Assembly (NCBI RefSeq): GCF_014203425.1
Contig: NZ_JACHJC010000001.1
Span: 496,001-560,000 of the forward strand
Length of the DNA: 64,000 bases
Direction of reading: 5' to 3'
Origin: Micromonospora echinospora
Lineage (GTDB): Bacteria; Actinomycetota; Actinomycetes; Mycobacteriales; Micromonosporaceae
Shown here in pieces: positions 41,980 through 48,951 of the stretch. The position numbers and the translations under genes are program-made. Numbering within the stretch: the stretch's first letter is position 1; the number at the start of each line of letters is the position of its first letter. The notes under the pieces are model-generated. The model was not told where the DNA came from. It made no database searches and worked only from the letters and a program-made list of their open reading frames with translations.

Positions 41980-42528
41980 TCAGACCCGCGACCACGGCGG
42001 CGGGAAGACCACCTCGCCGGACGGGGGCGGCGGCTCCTCGCTCGCCGACGGCGGCAGCACCAGCGCCTGCCACGGCTCGCCCAGCCCGGACCAGGGGCTG
42101 GTCAGGCCCAGCCGGTCCGCCGGGCCGAACCCGAACCGCCGGTAGTACGCCGGGTCGCCCAGCACCACCACCAGCCGCTCGCCCAGCTCGGTGGCCGCGT
42201 CGAGCGCCGCCTGCACCGCCGCCGTGCCGTGACCGAGCCGCTGCCGGTGCCGCGCCACGGCCACCGGGCCCAGAGCCAGCGCCGGCCACACTCGGCCGTC
42301 GTCGGTGCGTACCCCCACGCGCGTGAGCAGCGCGTACGCCACCACCTCGCCGCCGTACTCGGCGACCATGGCCAGCTCGGGAATCCACGCCGGGCTGTGC
42401 CGCAGCTCCTCGACCAGGCCGACCTCCGGCGGGGTGGCCACGTCGGGCCGGGCGAAGGCGGCGGCCAGCACCCGGGCCACCGCCGGCTCGTCGGCCGGGC
42501 CCTCCGGGCGTAGTCGCAGCGTCGTCAC
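41980..42528 (-). CDS. GNAT-family N-acetyltransferase
   Basis: A 182-residue GNAT acetyltransferase. N-terminal TLRLRPEGPADEPAVARVLA, central ALGPVAVARHRQRLGHGTAAV (acetyl-CoA pyrophosphate loop, R-x-x-GHG) and VVVLGDPAYYRRFGFGPADR, the YYxRFGF motif of the YjbC/predicted acetyltransferase subgroup. The acceptor is unknown. GTG 42528 is the start in a frame that is open much further upstream, so the exact start is uncertain. It is convergent with the AAA ATPase gene. Confidence 0.83.
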   Translation of the reverse strand: MTTLRLRPEGPADEPAVARVLAAAFARPDVATPPEVGLVEELRHSPAWIPELAMVAEYGGEVVAYALLTRVGVRTDDGRVWPALALGPVAVARHRQRLGHGTAAVQAALDAATELGERLVVVLGDPAYYRRFGFGPADRLGLTSPWSGLGEPWQALVLPPSASEEPPPPSGEVVFPPPWSRV

Positions 42529-42663
42529 CCGCGCGACCTTACCGAACGCGACCGGTCCATCCGCGACTGTCGCTGAAATCGATACCGTCCGGACGTCCAC
42601 GTCGGCCGATACCTTTCGTGTGTTGCGGGGATGACGACGCCCGCGACGGGGTAAGACTGAGCC

Positions 42664-43209
42664 ATGAAGCCCGTGCGTTCCCTCGCCCGAGTCATGTTGA
42701 GCGGCATCTTCGTGGTCAGCGGTGCCCGCAACCTGCAGAACCCGGAACGGCTGGTGCAGGCCGCGGAACCGGTCACCGGGAAGGTCGCCCCGCTGATCCG
42801 CAACGTCCACCCGCGCATCCCCACCGACACCGTGTCGCTCATCCGGGCCAATGCCGCCACCCAGCTCGTCGGCGGCCTGATGCTGGCCACCGGCCGGTTC
42901 ACCCGCCCGGTGGCGCTGGTGCTCGCCGGCTCCCTGATCCCGACCACGGCCGCCGGTCACGCCTTCTGGAAGAACGACGACCCGGCCGCGCGCAACAACA
43001 ATCAGGTCCACTTCCTGAAGAACCTCGGCCTGCTCGGTGGCCTCCTCCTCGCCGCCGCCGACACCGAGGGCAAGCCGGGGCTGCGCTGGCGCGCAGGCCA
43101 CCGGATCGACCACTCGCGCCGGTCGGTCAAGCGCGCGGTACGCACCGCGCGGCGCGACGCGAAGATCGCCGTACGCTCCGCGGCGACCGCCCGCAGAATG
43201 CCTGGCTGA
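42664..43209 (+). CDS. DoxX family membrane protein
   Basis: A 181-residue DoxX protein with four hydrophobic helices: RSLARVMLSGIFVVSGARNL (family start), about 60-78, 82-103 and 118-135. The FVVSGARNLQNPERLV and HFLKNLGLLGGLLL segments are characteristic. DoxX proteins are inner-membrane proteins linked to thiol/redox stress in mycobacteria, but no partner is adjacent. The C-terminus is strongly basic. ATG 42664 follows a TAAGACT box (leaderless pattern). Confidence 0.85.
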   Translation: MKPVRSLARVMLSGIFVVSGARNLQNPERLVQAAEPVTGKVAPLIRNVHPRIPTDTVSLIRANAATQLVGGLMLATGRFTRPVALVLAGSLIPTTAAGHAFWKNDDPAARNNNQVHFLKNLGLLGGLLLAAADTEGKPGLRWRAGHRIDHSRRSVKRAVRTARRDAKIAVRSAATARRMPG

Positions 43210-43414
43210 CAGCCCTTCCGTACGGCCACCACCCCCCGCAAGGCCACCAATCACCTGAACCGTCCGAGACCCGTTAACGCGGTGGAAATGTCGCAAACAC
43301 GTGTGGGATCGGACACGGTCGCGTAACGCGGGAGGCAGCAACGTGAGGCGCCGTTCTAGGCTCCGTTCTGGACCTGGACGGGTACGACGATCTTGGTACG
43401 GGGGTGGCCACGCC

Positions 43415-44836
43415 ATGCCGACGTCAGTCGGTAGACGGACCAACCGCCTCGCCCCGACCTCCCGCGTCGACCGCCGGACCGTCGTGCGCCTCGGCGTCGT
43501 GGCCACCGTGTCGTACGTCGCGTGGCTGGCCATCAGCGCCTTCGGACGGCCGTACAACTTCTTCGACATGAAGATCTACCACGGCGCGGTGGTGTGGTGG
43601 GCCAGCGGCAACGAGCTGTACGACTTCGTCGCGCCGTCGACCACACTGGGCTTCACCTACCCGCCGTTCGCCGGCCTGGTCATGCTGCCGATGTCCTGGC
43701 TGCCGGTCGACGGCGCCGGTTTCGTCAACGCGCTGGCCAGCATCGGCGCGCTCGCGGTCGTCCTGGCGGCGCTGCTGCGCCCCATCGTGGACCGGCTCGG
43801 CTGGCCGCTCTGGTTCACCGTCGGCATCGCCACCCCGCTCGCGGTGGCCATCGAGCCGTCCCGGGAGACGCTCGGCTACGGCCAGGTCAACCTGCTGCTG
43901 TTCGCGCTGATCATGGCCGACATGGTGGGCCTGCGCTGGCGCGCCAAGCGGGGCACTCACCACGAGACCGCCGACTCGCCGCTGGCCCGGTTCGTCTACA
44001 GCGGCGCCTGGGCGGGCGTCGGCATCGGGCTCGCGACCGCCGTCAAGCTCACCCCGGCGCTGTTCGTCGCCTACCTGATGCTCACCCGGCAGTGGCGGGC
44101 CGCGCTCACCGCTGTCGGCACCACGATCGGCGTGACCATCGCGTCGTTCGGTATGGTCGGCGAGGAGTCCCGCGCCTATTTCACGAGCGTGCTGTGGCAG
44201 ACCGAGCGGGTCGGTGCGGCGGACATGACCGCCAACCAGTCCCTCGCCGGGCTGCTGGCGCGGCTCTACGACTCGATCGAGACGCCCGGTCTGCTCTGGC
44301 TCGCCTTTTCGGTGCTGCTCCTGGCGCTGGGCCTGTCCCGGGCGATCAGCGCCCGCGCCGACGGCGACGAGCTGACCGCGTTCACACTCGTCGGGCTCAC
44401 CGCCAACGTGATCAGCCCGATCTCCTGGTCGCACCACCTGATCTGGGTCATCCCGGCGATCATCGTGCTGGCCGACGCCGCGGTACGCCGCCGCGACGCC
44501 AGCCGTGGCCTGCCCCTGCGCGGCAGCGGGCCCTCGGCCAACGGGGTGCCCGCGCTGCGCCCGCCCATCTGGTACCCGACGCTCACCGGGCTCCGCCACG
44601 GCGCGGGCGCGCTCGGGCTCTACCTGCTGTTCCTGATCTCACCGATCTGGCCGTACGAGCACCAGCTCCCCGAGGTGTCCCACTACCAGGACGGCCTGTT
44701 CGGCGCGCTCATGGAGAACTCCCTGGCCATCGCGCTGATCGTGCTGGTCGCGGCGCTGCCGTGGCGTCCGGGCGCCGAGCCGGCGTTCTACCACGACCGG
44801 TTGAGCCGAGCCGCCGCGCTCGCCGCCCGGCGCTGA
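43415..44836 (+). CDS. GT87/DUF2029 polyprenol-phosphate-dependent glycosyltransferase
   Basis: A 473-residue polytopic protein of the GT-C fold. After the first helix comes FFDMKIYHGAVVWWASGNEL (the conserved Asp of the first outer loop), then GFTYPPFAGLVMLPMSWL, GYGQVNLLLFALIMADM and ISPISWSHHLIWVIPAI, which fit the alpha-mannosyltransferase family DUF2029/GT87 (PimE, AftC relatives). It would transfer a sugar from a polyprenyl donor on the outer membrane face. The acceptor is unknown. ATG 43415 is preferred; GTG 43343 behind GGAGG would add 24 Arg-rich residues. Confidence 0.82.
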   Translation: MPTSVGRRTNRLAPTSRVDRRTVVRLGVVATVSYVAWLAISAFGRPYNFFDMKIYHGAVVWWASGNELYDFVAPSTTLGFTYPPFAGLVMLPMSWLPVDGAGFVNALASIGALAVVLAALLRPIVDRLGWPLWFTVGIATPLAVAIEPSRETLGYGQVNLLLFALIMADMVGLRWRAKRGTHHETADSPLARFVYSGAWAGVGIGLATAVKLTPALFVAYLMLTRQWRAALTAVGTTIGVTIASFGMVGEESRAYFTSVLWQTERVGAADMTANQSLAGLLARLYDSIETPGLLWLAFSVLLLALGLSRAISARADGDELTAFTLVGLTANVISPISWSHHLIWVIPAIIVLADAAVRRRDASRGLPLRGSGPSANGVPALRPPIWYPTLTGLRHGAGALGLYLLFLISPIWPYEHQLPEVSHYQDGLFGALMENSLAIALIVLVAALPWRPGAEPAFYHDRLSRAAALAARR

Positions 44837-44840
44837 GCCC

Positions 44841-45305
44841 TCAGGGGCAGTTCACCCATTCCTCGGTGCCGTCGTCGAAGACCTGCCGCTTCCAGATCGG
44901 CAGCCGCGCCTTGACCTCGTCGACCAGCCGTGCGCACGCGGCGAACGCCGCCGCCCGGTGCGCCGTGCTGACCGACGCCACCAGCGCCACGTCGCCGATC
45001 TCCAGCGGGCCGATCCGGTGCGACACCGCGACCGCGTACACCGCCGGGTCGGCGGCGACCTCGGCCGCCACCTCGCGCAGCACCACCTCGGCGGTGGGGT
45101 GGCCCTCGTACTCCAGACGGGTGACCCCCCGCCCGTGGTCGTGGTCGCGAACCACGCCCTGGAAGGACACCACCGCGCCGGCCCGGCGGTCGGCGACCGC
45201 CGCCTCGTGCGCGGCCAGGTCGAGCGGCCGGTCGGTCACCGCGCCGAGCACCACGCCTGCCTCCACAGTCACGACGTCTCCCGTCGGCTCGTTCGTCGCG
45301 CTCAT
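44841..45305 (-). CDS. moaE: molybdopterin synthase large subunit
   Basis: A 154-residue MoaE. Seen: AGAVVSFQGVVRDHDHGRGV (substrate loop), LEYEGHPTAEVVLREVA, VSHRIGPLEIGDVALVASVS (catalytic region), HRAAAFAACARLVDEVKARLPIWKRQ with the active-site Lys residues, and DGTEEWVNC. It pairs with MoaD to insert two sulfurs into precursor Z. Its ATG overlaps the moeA stop (ATGA), so it is the last gene of the moaC-mog-moeA-moaE operon. It is convergent with the GT87 gene, with a 4-bp gap. Confidence 0.93.
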   Translation of the reverse strand: MSATNEPTGDVVTVEAGVVLGAVTDRPLDLAAHEAAVADRRAGAVVSFQGVVRDHDHGRGVTRLEYEGHPTAEVVLREVAAEVAADPAVYAVAVSHRIGPLEIGDVALVASVSTAHRAAAFAACARLVDEVKARLPIWKRQVFDDGTEEWVNCP

Positions 45306-46561
45306 CCGGCACGCTCCCCGGGGGTCAGCGGCAGCGGCACGAGCGGCACCCGGTCGCCGGCCGCGCCGCTGGTGCCGGGCCGGATCACCGCGAAACCGTC
45401 AGCGCCCGCGAGACCCCGCAGCATGGCCGAGCCGACGTGCCGCACCGGGTACGCGGTGCCGGCGATCCGGTCCCAGCGGGCCAGCGCCAGATGGGTGTAG
45501 TCGCCGCGCCCGGGAATCGGCTCGGCCAGCGTCACGTGCGGCAGCACCGGCATCGGCCGGCCGGTGAGGCCGGCGAGCAGGGGCGCGACGAGCGACACGA
45601 GCGCCACCACCGCGGACTGCGGGTTGCCGGGCAGGCCGGCCACGAACCGCACCCGCCCGTCGGCGTCCACCAGCCGGGCGAGCAGCATCGGGAAGCCCGG
45701 GCGCACCGCCACCGTGTTGACCACGTAGTCGGCGCCGAGCGCCTCCAGCGTCGGGTGCAGGTGGTCGACCGGCCCGTGCATGGTGCCGCCGGTGGTGCAG
45801 ACCAGGTCGGCGTTGGCGAGCGCGCCACGCAACGCCGCCACGTGCGCGGGCAGCGTGTCGGCGACCGGGCCGACCACGTCGGCCGTACGCACCTGGCAGC
45901 CGTAGCGGCGCAGCCAGGCGGGCACCGACGGGCCGAGCGCGTCGCGGACCCGGCCCGCGCCCGGCGGACCCGAGGTGAGCAGCTCGTCGCCGAAGACCAG
46001 CAGCGCGGCCCGGGGCGGGCGGCGGACCCGCAGCGTGTCGTGCCCGCAGGAGGCGGCCAGGCCGATCACCGCCGGATCCACCGGCGTGCCGGCGGGCAGC
46101 AGCTCCTCCCCGACGTACGCCTCCTCGCCCGGTTCCCGCCACTCCGGCTGGGTACGGGGCGTGCCGGTCACCAGGCCGTCCGCCGTGCGGGCCGAATCCT
46201 CGATCCGCAGGATCGCGGTCGTGCCCTCGGGAACCATCGCGCCGGTGGCGATCTCGACAGTGGTGCCGTCGGCCTCCAGCGGCGGCGCGGTGTGCCCGGC
46301 GAGCACCCGCCCGACCACCCGCCACGGCCCCGGCCCACGCACCGCCCAGCCGTCCACGCTGGACGTGGGGAACGCCGGCAGGTCGGTACGCGTCGTCAGC
46401 GGCTCGGCCAGGGTGTGCCCGTCGGCCTCGGCCAGCGGGCGGGCGACGGCGGGGAGCGCGGCGGACAGGCCCACCGCGTACACCCGGGAGCGGGCCTCCT
46501 CCCACCCGGCCGGGGGTGGCGTGGCCGCCTCGGCCGCGGCGGCTTCGGTTTCCGTGCTCAT
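45302..46561 (-). CDS. moeA: molybdopterin molybdotransferase
   Basis: A 419-residue MoeA, which inserts molybdate into adenylylated molybdopterin. Seen: FPTSSVDGWAVRG, VEIATGAMVPEGTTAI, PAGTPVDPAVIGLAASCG, VCTTGGTMHGPVDHLHPTLE, VRPGFPMLLARL, and FVAGLPGNPQSAVVALVSLV. Domain order (I-II-III-IV) and length are normal. Its stop overlaps the moaE start. The mog gene is 37 bp upstream on the same strand. Confidence 0.93.
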   Translation of the reverse strand: MSTETEAAAAEAATPPPAGWEEARSRVYAVGLSAALPAVARPLAEADGHTLAEPLTTRTDLPAFPTSSVDGWAVRGPGPWRVVGRVLAGHTAPPLEADGTTVEIATGAMVPEGTTAILRIEDSARTADGLVTGTPRTQPEWREPGEEAYVGEELLPAGTPVDPAVIGLAASCGHDTLRVRRPPRAALLVFGDELLTSGPPGAGRVRDALGPSVPAWLRRYGCQVRTADVVGPVADTLPAHVAALRGALANADLVCTTGGTMHGPVDHLHPTLEALGADYVVNTVAVRPGFPMLLARLVDADGRVRFVAGLPGNPQSAVVALVSLVAPLLAGLTGRPMPVLPHVTLAEPIPGRGDYTHLALARWDRIAGTAYPVRHVGSAMLRGLAGADGFAVIRPGTSGAAGDRVPLVPLPLTPGERAG

Positions 46562-46598
46562 CCGGCGAGCCTAGCGCCGGGGCACGCGGCCCGCGGGT

Positions 46599-47069
46599 TC
46601 AGTGGTCGCCGCCGCGAAGCTGGTCGACGGCGTGCCGCAGGATCGGCCCGAGCACCGCCAGGCCGTCGCGGGCGCCGCCCCGCGAACCGGGCAGGTTGAC
46701 CACGAGCGTCCGGCCGGTCACCCCGGCCAGCCCTCGGGACAGCGCCGCGGCCGGCACGGTGTCGCGGCTGTACGCGCGGATCGCCTCGGCGATGCCGGGA
46801 ATCTCGTAGTCGAGCAGCGCGCGGGTCACCTCGGGCGTGCGATCGGTCGGGGTGATGCCGGTGCCGCCGCTGGTCAGCACCACGTCGACGCGCTCCTCGC
46901 GGGCGGCGAGCAGCGCCTGACCGACCGGGTCGCCGTCCGGCACCACCACCGGCGGGTCGACCTCGCAGCCCAGCTCGCGCAGGCCGGTCACGAGCAGCGG
47001 GCCGCTGGTGTCCTCATACACCCCGGCGGCGGCCCGGTTGGAGGCCACGATCACCCGGGCCCGGATCAC
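46599..47069 (-). CDS. mog: MogA/MoaB-family molybdopterin adenylyltransferase
   Basis: A 156-residue MPT-binding protein. Seen: RVIVASNRAAAGVYEDTSGP, VVLTSGGTGITPTDRTPEVT (MPT-binding loop), EIPGIAEAIRAYSRDTVPAA and TLVVNLPGSRGGARDGLAVL. It adenylylates molybdopterin before MoeA acts. The GTG start (47067-47069) overlaps the moaC stop (47066-47068), giving translational coupling. MogA versus MoaB cannot be separated from sequence alone. Confidence 0.9.
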   Translation of the reverse strand: MIRARVIVASNRAAAGVYEDTSGPLLVTGLRELGCEVDPPVVVPDGDPVGQALLAAREERVDVVLTSGGTGITPTDRTPEVTRALLDYEIPGIAEAIRAYSRDTVPAAALSRGLAGVTGRTLVVNLPGSRGGARDGLAVLGPILRHAVDQLRGGDH

Positions 47070-47557
47070 GGCCGGTCCTCCGGCCGGACCCACTCGCCGG
47101 TCTTGCCGCCCTCCTTGCGGAGCACCCGGACGGCCTCCACCGAGGCGGCCGGGTCGACCGCCTTGACCATGTCGACCAGGGCGAGGCCGGCGACCGCCAC
47201 CGCGGTCAGCGCCTCCATCTCGACGCCCGTTCGGTCGGCGGTCTTCGCGGTGGCGGTGATCTCCACCGTGTCGGTGGTGAGGTCGAGGTCGACGGTGACG
47301 CCGTGCAGCGCGATCGGGTGGCAGAGCGGGATCAGGTCGGGCGTGCGCTTGGCGCCCATGATGCCGGCGAGCCGGCCGACGGCGAGCGCGTCGCCCTTGG
47401 GCAGGCCGTCGCGGCGCAGCAGCTCGACCACCTCGGCGGTGGTGCGGAGCCGGCCGGCGGCGACCGCGAGCCGGCCCGACACCGGCTTGGCGGAGACGTC
47501 GACCATCCGGGCCGCACCGGCCGGGTCGACGTGGGTGAGCTGCGCGGGTTCGGTCAC
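47066..47557 (-). CDS. moaC: cyclic pyranopterin monophosphate synthase
   Basis: A 163-residue MoaC, which completes precursor Z from the MoaA product. Seen: HVDPAGAARMVDVSAKPVSGR, GDALAVGRLAGIMGAKRTPDLIPLCHPI (active-site Lys and His), TADRTGVEMEALTAVAVAGL and DMVKAVDP. It is the first gene of the minus-strand Mo operon. Just upstream of it lies the decayed SARP-type gene on the same strand, so the moaC promoter must be within or close to that remnant. Confidence 0.94.
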   Translation of the reverse strand: MTEPAQLTHVDPAGAARMVDVSAKPVSGRLAVAAGRLRTTAEVVELLRRDGLPKGDALAVGRLAGIMGAKRTPDLIPLCHPIALHGVTVDLDLTTDTVEITATAKTADRTGVEMEALTAVAVAGLALVDMVKAVDPAASVEAVRVLRKEGGKTGEWVRPEDRP

Positions 47558-48349
47558 GGCCCGACCCTATCCGCCGGGTACGACGACGCGCGGCCGTCGG
47601 CGCGGAGGAGCGCCGCTGCCAGCGGTTCGACCTGCGGGTTGTCCGCGGCGTTGTCGAGCACCACGATCGCGGATCTCGTGGCCACTTCCCGTCGCCACAT
47701 CTCCAATCGACCGGGCAGTTCCATCGGTATCCGGCCGGCCGGCACACCCATGTGGCGAAGAAGGATGTCAAGCGATGGGGCAGGCGTCAGCCACGTGTCC
47801 TCGGTGTGGCCGCGCAGGCCGGCCGCGAGGCCAGGTGCAGGGCAGGAGTCGTCTTGCCGCAGCCCGCCATGCCGTCGATCAGGCGGATCGTCGGGCCGCT
47901 ACCCGATCGCTCGCTCACGTCGTGCAATAAGCGATCGAAATTTCCTTCCGACCGACGAAATCCGGCTCCGCTACGGGACCGCCTGCGCCGGCTCTCCCGC
48001 CCGCATCAGTTCCCGAGCGCGGGCCAGCGCGCGGTCAGCCGGTACAGGGTCGATGAGGCTCTCGTCGGCGAGGAGCCGGTAGCCACCCGGCTCACGGACG
48101 ATCCTGAGCCTGTCGTCCGCGTGCGAGTCGAGGCTGCGCCGCAGGTTGCCGGCGTAGGTCCGGCCATTGGCAATCGTGGAGCGGGGCGGATCGTCGGGCC
48201 ACAACTCGTCCACCGGGTCGTGCATCGGGACCAACTGATTGGCCCGCACGACCAGCAGCGCCAGAACCAACTGCTGTTCGGGGCGTTCCAAGCGAGAGGT
48301 CCGTGGTGCCGATCCGCACCGCCAGACCACCGACAACCTGGATTTCCAT
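47554..48349 (-). pseudogene. decayed SARP/AfsR-type regulator
   Basis: Pieces of one regulator lie in order in different frames. ATG 48349 begins EIQVVGGLAVRIGTTDLSLG; a frame change at the G4 run 48280-48283 joins it to QLVLALLVVRANQLVPMHD, then DELWPDDPPRSTIANGRTYA and LRIVREPGGYRLLADE, an OmpR-type DNA-binding domain. The BTAD domain is missing after a stop at 47971. A third frame (about 47920-47830) has DRLLHDVSERS and Walker A IDGMAGCGKTT. A further shift leads to GLRGHTEDTWLTPAPSLDIL, MGVPAGRIPMELPG and the Walker-B-like SAIVVLDNAADNPQVEPL. At least three frameshifts and a large deletion make it non-functional. Confidence 0.82.
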
Positions 48350-48769
48350 GCTGCTGTTCCAGCCTCAATCGGCTCCTGTCCACGGGCACACGGGAGCGCA
48401 ATGGATTAGTCACAAACCCGTTGCCCCATCAGCGGTCTGGCACACCGACGCCACTCTCGTCCGACCCGGCGGTGAAAGCCGTCCAAACCACGGTTGTAAT
48501 GTTCCGCCGCCACGACGACGCTACAGGCGACGTAAGGCACCTCAGGCCATTCCCATGGCGCTGAGCGACTGCGCGGGTACATGAAGGAGACGATCGGCTC
48601 CGCTCCGCATACAGCCCGTGGACACAACGTCATTTACTCCGCAATAGTTACTTATATTGCGCATACCGACATTAATGCTTTCTTATCGCCCTGCCTACGC
48701 TCTAACCTGCTCTTACAAGACAGGGGCGCCACAAAGCGCCAAGAGAGATATGCGAGGAGGGTCGTGACA

Positions 48770-48793
48770 ATGCGCAGCACCGAATGGAACTGA
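48770..48793 (+). CDS. heptapeptide minigene MRSTEWN, copy 1
   Basis: ATG-CGC-AGC-ACC-GAA-TGG-AAC-TGA encodes MRSTEWN. GAGGAGG at 48754-48760 lies 9 nt upstream, an excellent ribosome binding site. A small hairpin precedes it. The copy 84 bp downstream encodes the same peptide with a synonymous Arg codon. A 70-codon frame from ATG 48581 also ends in this peptide, but copy 2 has no such extension, so the seven-residue product is favoured. Length, the Met-Arg start and the C-terminal Asn recall microcin C-type precursors; no MccB-like gene is in the window. Confidence 0.55.
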   Translation: MRSTEWN

Positions 48794-48853
48794 CGAACCC
48801 TTTGGGCATCAAGCAACCACGACCCGTTTTCGATATCCGAGGAGGGCGACAAA

Positions 48854-48877
48854 ATGCGTAGCACCGAATGGAACTGA
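48854..48877 (+). CDS. heptapeptide minigene MRSTEWN, copy 2
   Basis: ATG-CGT-AGC-ACC-GAA-TGG-AAC-TGA encodes MRSTEWN again. GAGGAGGG at 48839-48846 lies 7 nt upstream. Going upstream in frame there is no ATG, GTG or TTG before the stop of copy 1, so this peptide can only begin here. The single nucleotide difference inside the coding part (CGC/CGT) is silent, while the 38-bp spacer between copies has no similarity. That pattern points to selection on the peptide and its ribosome binding site. Confidence 0.55.
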   Translation: MRSTEWN

Positions 48878-48951
48878 GAGTTCTCATATTCCCGGCGAAG
48901 GGGTAGGCTGCCGCTCATCGCATTCCGACGGTGAGCGGCGGGTGATGCCGG

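Larger units (their letters stand above)
48747..48877. repeat. direct repeat of a ribosome-binding-site + minigene cassette
   Basis: Two copies of a roughly 47-bp unit (48747-48793 and 48831-48877) start GATATGCGAGGAGGG and GATATCCGAGGAGGG and end at the TGA of each minigene. They are offset by 84 bp (28 codons, same frame). Between ribosome binding site and ATG the copies differ (GTCGTGACA versus GACAAA). Confidence 0.9.
47558..48951. other. 1.4-kb accessory stretch between moaC and the GGDEF-EAL gene
   Basis: It holds the SARP-type pseudogene on the left and a locally A/T-richer part (about 48580-48900) on the right. The A/T-rich part has TTACTTATATTGCG-like sequence near 48650, a small hairpin GGCGC/GCGCC (48725-48740) and two heptapeptide minigenes. 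No other gene is supported. The base composition differs from both flanks, which suggests acquired DNA. Confidence 0.7.

Noticed and set aside
48581..48793. 70-residue protein ending in MRSTEWN as the real precursor
   Set aside because: Copy 2 of the peptide has no in-frame upstream start, so the 63-residue extension is not shared. An AAGGAG overlaps the 48581 start instead of preceding it. The strong ribosome binding site is at the heptapeptide ATG.
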